Assembly: GCF_014396785.1 (NCBI RefSeq)
Contig: NZ_CP060718.1
Coordinates: 950,501-1,014,500, forward strand
DNA from: Sphingomonas lutea
GTDB lineage: Bacteria; Pseudomonadota; Alphaproteobacteria; Sphingomonadales; Sphingomonadaceae
DNA length: 64,000 bases
Reading direction: 5' to 3'
The position numbers and the translations under genes were made by a program. The notes beneath the pieces were generated by a model. That model made no database searches. It was not told the DNA's origin and saw nothing but the letters and a program-made list of their open reading frames with translations. Of the stretch, positions 18,799-30,156 are shown piece after piece. Position 1 is the stretch's first letter, and each line of letters starts with the position of its first letter.

Positions 18799-19368
18799 AT
18801 GCTGACACTGCCCAACCTTCTCACCCTGTCGCGCATCCTGGCAGTGCCGATCCTCGTCTTCCTGCTGTGGAAGCCGGCGCCGTGGGATTATCTGATCACC
18901 TTCGTGCTCTACTGCATCGTCGGGATCACCGATTATTTCGACGGCTATCTGGCCCGCGCGCAGGGCAAGATTTCGCGGCTTGGCCAGTTCCTCGATCCCA
19001 TCGCCGACAAGATCATGGTCGCCGCGGTGCTCGTCATGCTGATGGCCAGCCGCAAGGCCGACGGCGCAGACCCGATCATCCAGAATTGGGCGGTGATCCC
19101 GGCGCTCGTCATCCTGCTGCGCGAAATCACGGTCTCCGGACTGCGCGAGTACCTCGCCGAGCTGAAGGTGCTCGTCCCGGTCAGCGCGCTCGCCAAATGG
19201 AAGACGACATTTCAGCTCGTCGCGCTCGGCGCGCTGATCCTCGGCGGCGCGTTCCCGGACCAACCCTGGGTGCATCAGGTCGGGGTGGTCAGCCTGTGGG
19301 CCGCCGCGGCGCTGACACTGGTCACCGGCTACGATTATCTGCGGATCGGCCTCAAGCACATGGACTGA
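18799..19368 (+). CDS. pgsA: CDP-diacylglycerol--glycerol-3-phosphate 3-phosphatidyltransferase
   Basis: 189 residues. ATG 18799 gives MLTLPNLLTLSRILAVPILV, the usual PgsA start. The CDP-alcohol phosphatidyltransferase motif D-G-x2-A-R-x8-G-x3-D-x3-D is complete in DYFDGYLARAQGKISRLG then QFLDPIAD. Several membrane helices follow. It makes phosphatidylglycerol phosphate, the first committed step to PG and cardiolipin. The open frame extends far upstream over pepA, but that part is antisense shadow. Confidence 0.95.
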   Translation: MLTLPNLLTLSRILAVPILVFLLWKPAPWDYLITFVLYCIVGITDYFDGYLARAQGKISRLGQFLDPIADKIMVAAVLVMLMASRKADGADPIIQNWAVIPALVILLREITVSGLREYLAELKVLVPVSALAKWKTTFQLVALGALILGGAFPDQPWVHQVGVVSLWAAAALTLVTGYDYLRIGLKHMD

Positions 19369-19403
19369 CGCTAAGCGCTCCAGCCGGGATTGCGCCCGAT
19401 TGA

Positions 19404-21737
<2,334 letters not shown>

Positions 21738-21751
21738 ACAGCGTGCCGAAA

Positions 21752-21783
21752 GGCCGCGGCGCTCCCTCCTGGGCGCCGCGGCC
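21752..21783. terminator. Bidirectional terminator between katG and oxyR
   Basis: A perfect 11-base stem, GGCCGCGGCGC at 21752-21762 and GCGCCGCGGCC at 21773-21783, lies between two convergent stops, with CCTTCTTC after it on the plus strand and a short TTTC on the minus strand. Confidence 0.75.
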
Positions 21784-21789
21784 CCTTCT

Positions 21790-22737
21790 TCAGACCGGTT
21801 CGTGGATCGCTTGCGGCTCGGCAGGCGCCGCTGAAAGGTCGGTCGCGATCCGGCGCAAGGTGGTCGCAAGCAGCCGAAACTCACGCTCGCGCGCACTCGA
21901 CCGCCGCCAGATCAGCGCGATGCGGCGATAGCCCTGGTCGGACCGCAGCGGCCTGGCGTCGACGCGCGTCCCGTCAAGGATGCCGGCATCGATCGCCATT
22001 GCGGGGATGAAGGTAAGGCCGAGCCCATTATCGACCATTTGCACCAGCGTGTGGAGTGAGGTGCCCATCATCGCCGCATGGGCGCGAAGGTCGGGACGGT
22101 TGCACGCCGACAACGCATGGTCCTTCAGGCAATGCCCGTCCTCGAGCAGCAGCATGCGCCCCTCGTCAATCGCATCGACATCGACGCTTGCGCCGCTTGG
22201 CGCTTCGCCGCGTGGAAAGGCGACGTAGAGCGGGTCGTCGAACAACGTCTCCGATTCCACCTCGCCGCAGCCGTAGGGCAAAGCGAGCAGCACGCAGTCG
22301 AGCTGGCCACGGTGCAGCGCCTCGCACGCCGACTGGCTCGGCTCCTCGCGCAGGTAGAGCTTGAGGCTCGGCCACTCGCGGCGCAGGTGCGGCAGCATCG
22401 CCGGCAGAAGGAACGGCGCGATTGTCGGGATGACGCCCATGCGCAGCTCGCCATGCAGCGGCTGGCCCTCGGCGCGGGCAAGCTCGGCCAGTTCCTCGCT
22501 CTCGCGCAGCACGCGCACCGCCTTCTTCGCCACCTTCTCGCCAAGCGCAGTGAAGCGGACCACGCGCCGCGTTCGCTCGACCAGGGTCACGCCCAGCAGA
22601 TTCTCCAGCTCGCGCAGGCCCGCCGACAGGGTCGATTGGGTCACGTAACAGGCCTCGGCGGCGCGACCGAAATGGCCGTGCTCGTGCAATGCCACGAGAT
22701 ATTGCAGCTGCTTGATGGTCGGCTGGTGGACGGTCAT
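21790..22737 (-). CDS. oxyR: LysR-family peroxide sensor OxyR
   Basis: 315 residues. The N-terminal winged helix reads TIKQLQYLVALHEHGHFGRA and AEACYVTQSTLSAGLRELE. The C-terminal effector domain contains the redox pair spaced as in OxyR: EDGHCLKDHALSACN, matching the Cys199/Cys208 arrangement of E. coli. Oxidation of these cysteines turns the tetramer into an activator of peroxide-defence genes. The neighbour katG is convergent, so regulation would act on the distant katG promoter near 19400-19500. Confidence 0.95.
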   Translation of the reverse strand: MTVHQPTIKQLQYLVALHEHGHFGRAAEACYVTQSTLSAGLRELENLLGVTLVERTRRVVRFTALGEKVAKKAVRVLRESEELAELARAEGQPLHGELRMGVIPTIAPFLLPAMLPHLRREWPSLKLYLREEPSQSACEALHRGQLDCVLLALPYGCGEVESETLFDDPLYVAFPRGEAPSGASVDVDAIDEGRMLLLEDGHCLKDHALSACNRPDLRAHAAMMGTSLHTLVQMVDNGLGLTFIPAMAIDAGILDGTRVDARPLRSDQGYRRIALIWRRSSAREREFRLLATTLRRIATDLSAAPAEPQAIHEPV

Positions 22738-22786
22738 TTAATCGAGTGATCCAATCACTCCGCCGGGCCTAAGCGATTCAGGCGAT

Positions 22787-23548
22787 TTACGCCAGCGCGC
22801 GATAGAGCGCGTATCCGCTGGTCAGCGTGACGATCGCGCCGACGAAGGTCAGCAGCAGGTCCGGGTTGACCCGCTTTGCGATCATCGCCCCGAACGGCGC
22901 CGCCAGAACTCCGCCGATCAGCAGGCCAACCGTCGCCACCGTGAACGCTTCCCACCCCATGGCGAGGATGAAGGTCGCCGAAATCGTGACGGTCAGGAAG
23001 AATTCTGCGGTGTTGACAGTGCCGATCGTCTTGCGCGGGTTGCCGCCCTGGACGAGCAGGTTGGAGGTGACGATGGCGCCCCATCCGCCGCCGCCGCCGG
23101 CATCGAGAAAGCCGCCGACCAGCCCGAGTGGCTCGACCACGCGCGGCCGCTTCTCCGTGTGGCGGTGCATCACGCCGCGGTAGAACAGGTAGAGCCCAAG
23201 CAAAGTGAGGTAGCTGAGCACGATCGGGCGCGCCGTGTCGGCGTGGATCTGCGTCAGCACGTAAGCACCGAGGATCCCGCCGATCATCCCCGGGATGACA
23301 ATCCGCGCGAACAGCCGCCAATCCACGTTGCGGTGCGCGACATGGCTGATGCCTGACACCGCGGTGGTAAAGGTCTCGGCCGTATGCACGCCGGCCGACG
23401 CTGCCGCCGGGGGCACGCCCATGTTGATCAGCAGAGTGCTCGAAATCTGGCCATAGGCCATCCCCAGCGCGCCATCGACCAATTGCGCGGCAAAGCCGAT
23501 CAGCAGGAAGGGAATGAGGATCGAAGGATCGCTCAGGAATTCGGGTAT
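22787..23548 (-). CDS. TSUP (TauE/SafE) family permease
   Basis: The conserved N-terminus (IPEFLSDPS, then [20 protein letters not shown]) is in frame upstream of the first TTG (23482), so the true start must lie higher. No ATG, GTG or TTG exists between that point and the TAG at 23582-23584. AGAGGGGG stands 8 bases before an ATA codon at 23548, which is the best candidate; CTG at 23536 is another. From ATA the product has 253 residues, with about eight membrane helices and glycine-rich [19 protein letters not shown]. Members export sulfite, sulfoacetate or related anions; the adjacent divergent cysE fits sulfur metabolism. Confidence 0.8.
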   Translation of the reverse strand: MPEFLSDPSILIPFLLIGFAAQLVDGALGMAYGQISSTLLINMGVPPAAASAGVHTAETFTTAVSGISHVAHRNVDWRLFARIVIPGMIGGILGAYVLTQIHADTARPIVLSYLTLLGLYLFYRGVMHRHTEKRPRVVEPLGLVGGFLDAGGGGGWGAIVTSNLLVQGGNPRKTIGTVNTAEFFLTVTISATFILAMGWEAFTVATVGLLIGGVLAAPFGAMIAKRVNPDLLLTFVGAIVTLTSGYALYRALA

Positions 23549-23662
23549 CGCTTTGGCCCCCTCTGCTGCGCCGCGTCGCGACTAACGGACAATCTCGCCG
23601 CAGGTTGCGAAGCCGATTGGCCGCACATAGATTGCTTGGCGAAACGACACGAGGATACCGGC

Positions 23663-24349
23663 TTGCCCTCAGGCCTGATTGCCTATCTCGACTCGGTGAA
23701 GTCGCGGGATCCCGCGGCGCGGTCGCGCTGGGACGTATTATTCTACCCTGGCGTCTGGGCGCTTGGGCTGCATCGCGTCGCGCACTGGCTGTGGGAAGGG
23801 CATTTGTTCTTCGTCGCCCGGCTGGTGAACCACTTGGCGCGTTTCCTGACCAGCATCGATATCCACCCCGGCGCGAAGATCGGCGCGCGCTTTTTCCTCG
23901 ACCACGGTTTCAGCGTGATCGGCGAAAGCGCCGAGATCCACGACGACGTCACCATCTACCAGCATGTCACGCTGGGGGGCACCAACCCGACCACGGGCGT
24001 CGGCGGCAAACGCCACCCGACCATATGTTCCGGCGTGGTGATCGGTTCGGGCGCGCAGGTGCTGGGCCCCATCGAGGTCGGCGAGGGCGCCAAGATCGGC
24101 GCCAATTCGGTCGTCACCAAGGATGTCCCGGCAAGCGCGACGGTGGTCGGCATCCCTGCCAAGCCAGTGCCCGTCGACACCGTCCATTACAGCCCGGGCT
24201 TCCTGCCCTACGGCACGCCCTGCGGTGAGGATGTAGATCCCGCGCGCCTGCGCGTCGCCGAGCTCGAGCGCGAGCTCGACGATTTACGCAAGGAGGTCGC
24301 GGCGCTCAGCGCCGAGCGGCAGCCGCGGCCGAAGGTGAAGTCCGCTTGA
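23663..24349 (+). CDS. cysE: Serine O-acetyltransferase (short, EpsC type)
   Basis: 228 residues from TTG at 23663 ([20 protein letters not shown]). The left-handed beta-helix hexapeptides run from about residue 70: [40 protein letters not shown], then [20 protein letters not shown], with the catalytic histidines in DHG and QHVTLGGT. It converts serine and acetyl-CoA to O-acetylserine for cysteine synthesis. The C-terminal 30 residues form a charged coil ([20 protein letters not shown]). The stop overlaps the TTG start of the DUF2794 gene. Confidence 0.92.
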   Translation: MPSGLIAYLDSVKSRDPAARSRWDVLFYPGVWALGLHRVAHWLWEGHLFFVARLVNHLARFLTSIDIHPGAKIGARFFLDHGFSVIGESAEIHDDVTIYQHVTLGGTNPTTGVGGKRHPTICSGVVIGSGAQVLGPIEVGEGAKIGANSVVTKDVPASATVVGIPAKPVPVDTVHYSPGFLPYGTPCGEDVDPARLRVAELERELDDLRKEVAALSAERQPRPKVKSA

Positions 24350-24687
24350 GCGTCGTGGCGCCGTTCCCGCCACCTTGGGACCGGCGCCCCATCGCCACGT
24401 TCGACCGCAACGAATTCACGCGCATCCTCGATCTCTACGGGCGCATGGTCGCGGCCGGGCACTGGCGCGACTATGCGCTTCGCATCGATCCCGACGTCGC
24501 GGTCTTCGCCGCCTACCGTCGCCATTCCGAACGGCCCGAGGTCCGCATTGAAAAACGCCCCGCGCTTCGGCTGAAGCAGGGGGCGTTTGCCTTGGTCGGT
24601 GAACATGGCGCGGTGCTCAAGCGGGGCCAGGAGCTTGGTGGCGTCCTGGCTCCGCTCGAGCGCCGGCTTATGCGGCTGGTTGGCTAG
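24346..24687 (+). CDS. DUF2794 family protein
   Basis: 113 residues. TTG start overlaps the cysE stop (TTGA), implying translational coupling. The body [20 protein letters not shown] then [20 protein letters not shown] is the pattern I know from DUF2794, a short alphaproteobacterial family of unknown function. It ends in convergent overlap of 20 bases with the DUF2157 gene. Confidence 0.8.
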   Translation: MSVVAPFPPPWDRRPIATFDRNEFTRILDLYGRMVAAGHWRDYALRIDPDVAVFAAYRRHSERPEVRIEKRPALRLKQGAFALVGEHGAVLKRGQELGGVLAPLERRLMRLVG

Positions 24688-25780
24688 CCGGCACGCCGGG
24701 CCGATCGAGGATCGGCAGGCGGGCCCGCAGGCTTTCCGGAAGCGGCCGGACGACCGCTGCGCGGGTCTGGTGCCAGAAGGCCGACAGCAGCAGTAACGCC
24801 GAGCCGATGATCAGCGCGGTGAGTGCAACGTTGAGCTCGACCGCACCGAACCGCTTGAACAGGTCGGACATCGCCCACAGCACATAGGCCAGCGCCGATA
24901 CCAGCAGCGCGCGGCGGTCGATCGCCACTGCGGTCAGCCCCATGGCGAGGTACAGCAGCACGACGACCGCGCCTTCGACTAGGGTCGCATCGCCGTCGGT
25001 CAGCCCAAGCAGGGTGAAGACCGGGTGGACGATCATCGGCGCGGCCAGCAGGTGAAGCCAGAAGGCCACGTCGGAACGGCGGGTGAGGCGGGCACGGTCC
25101 GACGCATCCCACCACATGGCGAACAGGAACATGCCGATGCCCAGCAGCAGGACGACCGACAGGAACACGGTCTTGGCCGTCTCGCCGTCAATCCCGGTCA
25201 TTGCCATGACCAGGCCGACGATGATCCCGGCTGCCGCAGCGGCTCCCGCGGCGACCGTGATCGGTACACGGAATCGGCGCCAGTGAATCCACGCCGCGCC
25301 CGCTGCGACTGCCGCTGCAATTGCGCCGAGGATCGCGCCCAATTGCGGGTTGTTGTCGATCTGCGCTTCCCCGACGGTCAGTCCGAGCAGCATCGCCGCC
25401 GCGCCGAACACGCTGCCGACAAAGGCGAGCAACAGCACGATAGACGGCAGGGCCATGCGGCGCTTTGCGGTGAAGAATAAGGCGAGTCCCCAAGACACCG
25501 CCGCAACTGCAAGCGGGGCGATGAACGACGGACCTTCGCCGGCGAGATCGGTCCCCGTGACCGACCCGATGCGCTGACCGATCCACGCCACCGCGACCAG
25601 CAGCAGGACTGCGGCAATCGATACGAAAATGTCGTTGAATCCGGTGATCAGCCGAAATTGCTCTTCATCCGGAATCGCGGTCGACCGCTGGCGTTCGACG
25701 TGCGCGCGCAGCCCGTCGGCGGCCTGGGCGCTGATCGCTCCGGAAGCAACGGCGTCGTCGAGCTCTTGCTGGCTATACAT
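24668..25780 (-). CDS. DUF2157-type multipass membrane protein
   Basis: 370 residues. A soluble N-terminal 50 residues (MYSQQELDDAVASGAISAQA) precede about ten hydrophobic helices. The layout (short helical domain then many TM segments) and FRLITGFNDIFVSIAAVLLL are like DUF2157/GDYXXLXY-type proteins. No transport or catalytic motif recognised. Its end overlaps the convergent DUF2794 gene by 20 bases. A low-GC promoter-like stretch stands upstream. Confidence 0.7.
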   Translation of the reverse strand: MYSQQELDDAVASGAISAQAADGLRAHVERQRSTAIPDEEQFRLITGFNDIFVSIAAVLLLVAVAWIGQRIGSVTGTDLAGEGPSFIAPLAVAAVSWGLALFFTAKRRMALPSIVLLLAFVGSVFGAAAMLLGLTVGEAQIDNNPQLGAILGAIAAAVAAGAAWIHWRRFRVPITVAAGAAAAAGIIVGLVMAMTGIDGETAKTVFLSVVLLLGIGMFLFAMWWDASDRARLTRRSDVAFWLHLLAAPMIVHPVFTLLGLTDGDATLVEGAVVVLLYLAMGLTAVAIDRRALLVSALAYVLWAMSDLFKRFGAVELNVALTALIIGSALLLLSAFWHQTRAAVVRPLPESLRARLPILDRPGVPASQPAA

Positions 25781-25800
25781 AAGGGCCTCCCTGTCGGCAT

Positions 25801-25829
25801 GCCCTAACAGCGGTGTATTATAGTGTCAA
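25801..25829 (-). promoter_or_regulatory. Possible promoter of the DUF2157 gene
   Basis: On the minus strand TTGACA (25829-25824) is followed almost at once by TATAAT (25822-25817). They are too close to act as one -35/-10 pair. TTGACA with a 17-base spacer points to TAGGGC, and TATAAT could be a separate -10. The AT-rich patch is striking in this genome and sits about 40 bases before the gene. Confidence 0.35.
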
Positions 25830-25848
25830 TACAGTAGCGCAGCTGCAC

Positions 25849-26808
25849 TTATTGCATTTGGACCGCGCGCGCGGGTTCGGCAGCCTCGGTCGGATTGGCC
25901 GTCACGCTCGTGTCCTGGGCCTTGGTTGGACCCGCGACAGTGACCGCGTCCGGGCGCACGCTCACCTCGAATGGCGTCTCGGGCCCAAGCTCGCCGTCGA
26001 TCGAGACGCGCATTCGGGGGCGCGTCGAAACGCGCATCTTCGTGCCGTAGATTTCGCAAACCTGCTGGCCCCTCGACTTGAGCTTCAGGGCGCTCGATAA
26101 GTAGCTCCAGCCAAGCTTGAACATGCTCCGCCCGCGCACAACCTGGATGACCACTTCGCCGCTGTGCAAATCGGCGTTTTCAATGAGTTCGACGCCGCCA
26201 TGGAAGCGGCCATTGGCGATGCGCGCCTCAGTTGCCCAAAATCGGCGAACCTTCTTTCCGTCTTCGACCTTGAGCCGGAACGCCTTGAAACTGGCCGCCG
26301 ACCATCCTGCCCACAGCAGATAGCCAAGCCGGCCGAACGATTTCTTCAGGCCGTGCGGAACCGTCTCCGCGACCATGGGGGCAAGGCCGAGCGCCGCATT
26401 GTTGAGGAAATAATCGCCGTTGATCGCCGCCAGATCGACCTTGCGCGGCGAGCCGTGCGCGATGACGTCGATCGCCCCGTCGAGATCGAGCGGAATGCCC
26501 AGCGTGCGCGCAAAGCTGTTCGCGGTGCCCAGCGGCAGAAAGGCGAAGACGGTGTCCTTGCCAAGAAATTCGTCGATCGTTTCCGACAGCGTCCCGTCGC
26601 CGCCGCCGACGATGACCATCGGTGCGCGATCGATCGCCGCCGCGACTTCGTCGTTCAGCGTCTCGGGCTTCTTGACCGCACGCGCATCGATCAATTCCAC
26701 ACCTGCGGCGATCAGCTTGTCGCGGACCTGGTCGAAGACCTCGGCCCCGCGGCGGCTGGCGGCGTTGACGATCAGGATCGCCATCTTGGGGAGCGGGGTG
26801 TTGGGCAT
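25849..26808 (-). CDS. Diacylglycerol/lipid kinase family protein (YegS-like)
   Basis: 319 residues from ATG 26808 (MPNTPLPKMAILIVNAASRR); MAILIVN at 26784 is an alternative. The DAGK catalytic domain shows MVIVGGGDGTLSETIDEFLG and LPLGTANSFARTLGIPLDL, the nucleotide-binding and substrate motifs. The C-terminal beta domain follows, then a disordered tail (AQDTSVTANPTEAAEPARA). It likely phosphorylates diacylglycerol or another lipid alcohol at the membrane. Divergent from hemB with 52 bases between. Confidence 0.87.
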   Translation of the reverse strand: MPNTPLPKMAILIVNAASRRGAEVFDQVRDKLIAAGVELIDARAVKKPETLNDEVAAAIDRAPMVIVGGGDGTLSETIDEFLGKDTVFAFLPLGTANSFARTLGIPLDLDGAIDVIAHGSPRKVDLAAINGDYFLNNAALGLAPMVAETVPHGLKKSFGRLGYLLWAGWSAASFKAFRLKVEDGKKVRRFWATEARIANGRFHGGVELIENADLHSGEVVIQVVRGRSMFKLGWSYLSSALKLKSRGQQVCEIYGTKMRVSTRPRMRVSIDGELGPETPFEVSVRPDAVTVAGPTKAQDTSVTANPTEAAEPARAVQMQ

Positions 26809-26860
26809 CGCCTGGCAAGAGCGGCTACCGCGCCTCGCGGTTCCACGATAAAGCGCAGCC

Positions 26861-27853
26861 ATGCCTGCTTGCTACCCCGCGCTGCGCCTCCGCCGTGGCC
26901 GATCGACCCCGTGGATGCGCGACATGCTGGCCGAGCACCGGCTGCATCCCAGCGACCTCATCTGGCCTTTGTTCATCTGCGCCGGGGAGGGGTGCGCGGA
27001 GCCGATTGCCGCGCTTCCGGGCGTCAGCCGCTGGACCGTTGATCAGCTGGCCAAGCAGGCGCGCCTGGCGGCGGATGCCGGCATTCCGTGCGTCGCCTTG
27101 TTCCCCAACACGCCGCAGCCGCTGCGCAGCGACGACGCGCGCGAGGCGCTCAACCGCGACAACCTCATCTGCCGGGCAATCAAGACGATCAAGGATGCGG
27201 TGCCGGACATCGGCGTGCTGACCGACGTCGCGCTCGACCCCTACACCAGCCACGGCCATGACGGTTTGATCGACGAAGCCGGCAACGTGGTCAATGACGA
27301 TACCGTCGCGATCCTCGCCGACCAGGCACTTGTTCAAGCCGAAGCCGGGGCGGACATCGTCGCGCCGTCGGACATGATGGACGGCCGCGTCGCCGCGATC
27401 CGCGCCGCGCTCGAGCGCGAAGGCCATTGCGACGTCGCGATCATGGCCTACGCCGCCAAATATGCCTCGGCCTTCTATGGCCCGTTTCGCGATGCGGTGG
27501 GATCGAGCGGGCGGCTGAAGGGCGACAAGCGCGGCTACCAGATGAACCCAGCCAACATCGACGAGGCGCTGCGCGAGGTCGAGCTCGATCTCGCGGAGGG
27601 CGCCGACATGGTCATGGTCAAGCCCGGAATGCCCTATCTCGACGTGCTCGCGCGGGTGAAGGACGCGTTCGGCGTGCCCACCTTCGCTTACCAGGTGTCG
27701 GGGGAGTATGCGATGATCGAGCATGCCGCCGCCGCCGGGGCGGGCGACCGCGATGCGCTGATCCTGGAGACGCTGCTGGCCTTCAAGCGCGCCGGCGCAA
27801 CGGGCGTTCTCAGCTACCACGCGCTTGACGCCGCGCGCCTCATCAATGGCTGA
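26861..27853 (+). CDS. hemB: Delta-aminolevulinic acid dehydratase (porphobilinogen synthase)
   Basis: 330 residues. Schiff-base lysines lie in MAYAAKYASAFYGPFRDA and MVMVKPGMPYLDV. The metal-site region reads DVALDPYTSHGHDG, with aspartates in place of the zinc-binding cysteines, so this is the magnesium-dependent form common in alphaproteobacteria. It condenses two aminolevulinates to porphobilinogen for haem synthesis. The stop overlaps the start of the GNAT gene by 8 bases. Confidence 0.97.
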   Translation: MPACYPALRLRRGRSTPWMRDMLAEHRLHPSDLIWPLFICAGEGCAEPIAALPGVSRWTVDQLAKQARLAADAGIPCVALFPNTPQPLRSDDAREALNRDNLICRAIKTIKDAVPDIGVLTDVALDPYTSHGHDGLIDEAGNVVNDDTVAILADQALVQAEAGADIVAPSDMMDGRVAAIRAALEREGHCDVAIMAYAAKYASAFYGPFRDAVGSSGRLKGDKRGYQMNPANIDEALREVELDLAEGADMVMVKPGMPYLDVLARVKDAFGVPTFAYQVSGEYAMIEHAAAAGAGDRDALILETLLAFKRAGATGVLSYHALDAARLING

Positions 27854-28421
27854 AGTCGCCACCGAAACCGACCGCCTGCGCCTGCGCACCTGGGACGACG
27901 CCGACAAGGTCGAGTTCGCCCGGGTCACCAACACGCCGGCGGTGATGCGCTGGCTCGGCGGCGTGCAAAGCGACGAATGGCTTGCAGCCGGCTTTGAGCG
28001 AATTGACGGCTATCAGCGCGACTTCGGCCACACCTTGTGGGCGGTCGAGCGCAAGGCCGACGGCGCCTTGCTCGGCTTCTGCGGCCTGAAACGGGTCAAC
28101 TCGCCCGGCGCCAGCTGCCCCGGCGACTTCGAGGTCGGTTGGCGCTTGCGCGAGGACGCCTGGGGGCAGGGGTTTGCCAAGGAAGCCGCGATCGCCAGCC
28201 TCGACCTTGCCTTCGACCACTTCGCCGCACCGCACGTCGTTGCCTTGACGGTCGAAGGCAACGCGAGCAGCCGCGGCTTGATGGCTCGCCTCGGCATGAC
28301 GCGCCGCGCCGACCTCGATTTCACCGACGACCGCTTCGGGCCGGAGATGAACCCGACGATCGTCTATCGCATCGACGCCGCCGAATGGCCCGACGCAAGG
28401 CGGCGCGCACTGCAAAAATAG
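27846..28421 (+). CDS. GNAT family N-acetyltransferase (RimJ/RimL-like)
   Basis: 191 residues from ATG 27846. Begins MAEVATETDRLRLRTWDDAD, typical of the RimJ/RimL-like group. Acetyl-CoA site: FEVGWRLREDAWGQGFAKEA, and a late motif ALTVEGNASSRGLMARLGM. The acceptor is unknown. It overlaps the hemB end by 8 bases. Its stop is 5 bases from the left attachment repeat, so the island entered directly behind this gene. Confidence 0.88.
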   Translation: MAEVATETDRLRLRTWDDADKVEFARVTNTPAVMRWLGGVQSDEWLAAGFERIDGYQRDFGHTLWAVERKADGALLGFCGLKRVNSPGASCPGDFEVGWRLREDAWGQGFAKEAAIASLDLAFDHFAAPHVVALTVEGNASSRGLMARLGMTRRADLDFTDDRFGPEMNPTIVYRIDAAEWPDARRRALQK

Positions 28422-28426
28422 GGAGG

Positions 28427-28480
28427 AAAATGGCGCGCCCGGAAGGATTCGAACCTCCGGCCCCCAGATTCGTAGTCTGG
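28427..28480. repeat. Left attachment site (tRNA-Arg 3' half)
   Basis: 54 bases identical to 42032-42085. Read on the minus strand it begins at the 5' side of the tRNA anticodon stem (CCAGA), runs through the T arm (GGAGGTTCGAATCC), and ends past the encoded CCA. Identity stops at 28481, where the island sequence begins. Confidence 0.92.
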
Positions 28481-28575
28481 GAAGGCGTGGTCTCATAACG
28501 CTCGATATTGTCTTGCTCCCGCAGCAGCGTGTTCCAGTAGTGTCCAATGCTGTTGCTCAATATCCGGTCGTTTGT

Positions 28576-28608
28576 TACCTAACGCGTACCTAAGCTGCCC
28601 TTTAGGTA
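28576..28608. promoter_or_regulatory. Putative integrase arm sites, left end
   Basis: TACCTAA occurs at 28576 and 28587 (11 bases apart) and TTAGGTA, its inverse, at 28602. The right end has the same order with TACCT at 41984 and 41995 and inverted AGGTA at 42010. They are candidates for recombinase arm-binding sites. Confidence 0.45.
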
Positions 28609-28660
28609 GCGCAATCACGATACCGGGGTGACTGCATCACCGGGTCCATAGGAGACCCGG

Positions 28661-28972
28661 ATGACCCAATCGCAATCGAATCCTACTGTTCGCGTCGCGA
28701 CCATTCTCGCGACTTGCGTCTGGAAGCCGTGCCCCACGTACCTTGCGTTGGGGTTGAGTGCGGGGAGCCACCCCGACTTTATAACTGAGAATCACGGAAC
28801 GATCTGGACCTTCCTGGCGCGCACTCGTGCCGCGCAGGATTGGTGGGCCGAGAATGTCGGTGATGGCCCGTGCCTGGGTCGCAATTGCTGCGTCGACCAC
28901 CACCACGCTCAGGCCATTCTGGTCGGGCTACAGCGCGATGGCTTCACGACGCAGAGCGGGAGGTCCCAATGA
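28661..28972 (+). CDS. Small protein upstream of the integrase, unknown
   Basis: 103 residues. ATG 28661 follows AGGAGA at good spacing, and its stop overlaps the integrase ATG as ATGA, which supports a real, coupled gene. The sequence is cysteine- and histidine-rich in its second half (GPCLGRNCCVDHHHAQAI). No helix-turn-helix is seen, so it is not an obvious excisionase. No family recognised. Confidence 0.55.
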   Translation: MTQSQSNPTVRVATILATCVWKPCPTYLALGLSAGSHPDFITENHGTIWTFLARTRAAQDWWAENVGDGPCLGRNCCVDHHHAQAILVGLQRDGFTTQSGRSQ

Positions 28973-30156
28973 CCAAGGCCGTCGTACTGACCGACTCCAA
29001 AGTGGCGAGCATAAAGCCACCCGCCAGAGGGCAAAAAGAGCATCCCGATCTCAAGGTGACGGGCCTCCGGCTGCGTATTGGCGTATCCGGAAAAAAGGTC
29101 TGGATCATACGCGCTCGCGCTGGGAATAAGATGATCAACAAGAAGGTCGGCGTTTATCCGACGATGGGCCTAGGAGCCGCCCGCACCGCTGCCGAGAGGC
29201 TTCTGAAGACAATCGCCCGTGACGGCGGGACGGAAGCGCTTGAACGGACTTTTGGTGCAGTAGCTGAGCTATGGTTGGATAAGCTTCGCGCGAGCGGCAA
29301 GCGCCAGACTTACATTCACGATGCCAAGCGAAAGCTCGAACTGCACGTTCTACCCAAGTGGCAGGATCGGAAGGTCACTGATCTGCGGCGGAGTGAGGTC
29401 CGCGATTTGATTGAGGGGATCGAGGGGGCAGTCCTCCCGAACAGGGTGTTGGCAACCATTCGACCGATCTTTCGCCTCGCGCTGTCCAGGGACTGGATCG
29501 ACGTCAATCCAGCAGAGGGCCTCACTAAGCCAAAGGGGGAAGAACCACGGGACCGGGTGCTCGACATGGGCGAGGCAAAGCGCATCTGGACAGCAGCAGG
29601 GCTCCTAGGCTTTCCTGGCGGCCCCTTCGTTCGCGCGCTTCTGCTCACGGCGCAGCGACGCTCGGAGGTGGCCTCGATGAGATGGAGCAACGTCGATCTC
29701 AACGCGGGGACTTGGCGGTTGAAGGCCGCCGATACGAAGGCGGGCCGCGCGCATCTGGTGCCCCTGAGCGCTCCGATGATTGAGTTGCTGAAGGCCCTGC
29801 CGAGGCTTGACGACTCTGACTATGTTTTCACGACCGATGGGCAGACTGGGATCGCCGGGTTCTCGAAGTTCAAGTCCCGGCTCGACAGGTACATCGCCGC
29901 AGATGAATGCGCCTCGATTGAAGGGTGGCGTTTACATGATCTTCGGCGAACCGCGGCCACGAACATGGTGCGGTTGGGGGTGCTCGAAGAGGTCGTCGGC
30001 AAGGTGCTAAACCACGCGAGTGCCGGGGTCACAGCGAAGGTCTACGCCCTGCATCGCTACGAACCTGAAAAACGGTCGGCTCTCGATCGTTGGGGCGCTG
30101 AACTGATGAGGGCAGTCGGGGGCCAGGATAGCTCGAACGTCGTCGCCTTCCGATGA
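28969..30156 (+). CDS. Tyrosine recombinase (P4-type integrase)
   Basis: 395 residues from ATG 28969 after GGGAGG. The N-terminal 80 residues are the DUF4102-type arm-binding domain (GLRLRIGVSGKKVWIIRARA, then KKVGVYPTMGLGAART). A SAM-like core-binding domain follows (about 93-185). The catalytic domain contains R230 in LLTAQRRSEV, H323 and R326 in LHDLRRTAATNM, H349 in LNHAS and nucleophile Y359 in AKVYALHRY. It would integrate and excise the island at the tRNA-Arg gene. It reads away from the left end and is coupled to genes on both sides. Confidence 0.95.
   Translation: MTKAVVLTDSKVASIKPPARGQKEHPDLKVTGLRLRIGVSGKKVWIIRARAGNKMINKKVGVYPTMGLGAARTAAERLLKTIARDGGTEALERTFGAVAELWLDKLRASGKRQTYIHDAKRKLELHVLPKWQDRKVTDLRRSEVRDLIEGIEGAVLPNRVLATIRPIFRLALSRDWIDVNPAEGLTKPKGEEPRDRVLDMGEAKRIWTAAGLLGFPGGPFVRALLLTAQRRSEVASMRWSNVDLNAGTWRLKAADTKAGRAHLVPLSAPMIELLKALPRLDDSDYVFTTDGQTGIAGFSKFKSRLDRYIAADECASIEGWRLHDLRRTAATNMVRLGVLEEVVGKVLNHASAGVTAKVYALHRYEPEKRSALDRWGAELMRAVGGQDSSNVVAFR

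Noticed and set aside
28433..28490. Possible second tRNA-Arg gene at the left island end
   Set aside because: Only the 3' half with T arm and half of the anticodon arm exists; no D arm or 5' acceptor. It is the attachment remnant.
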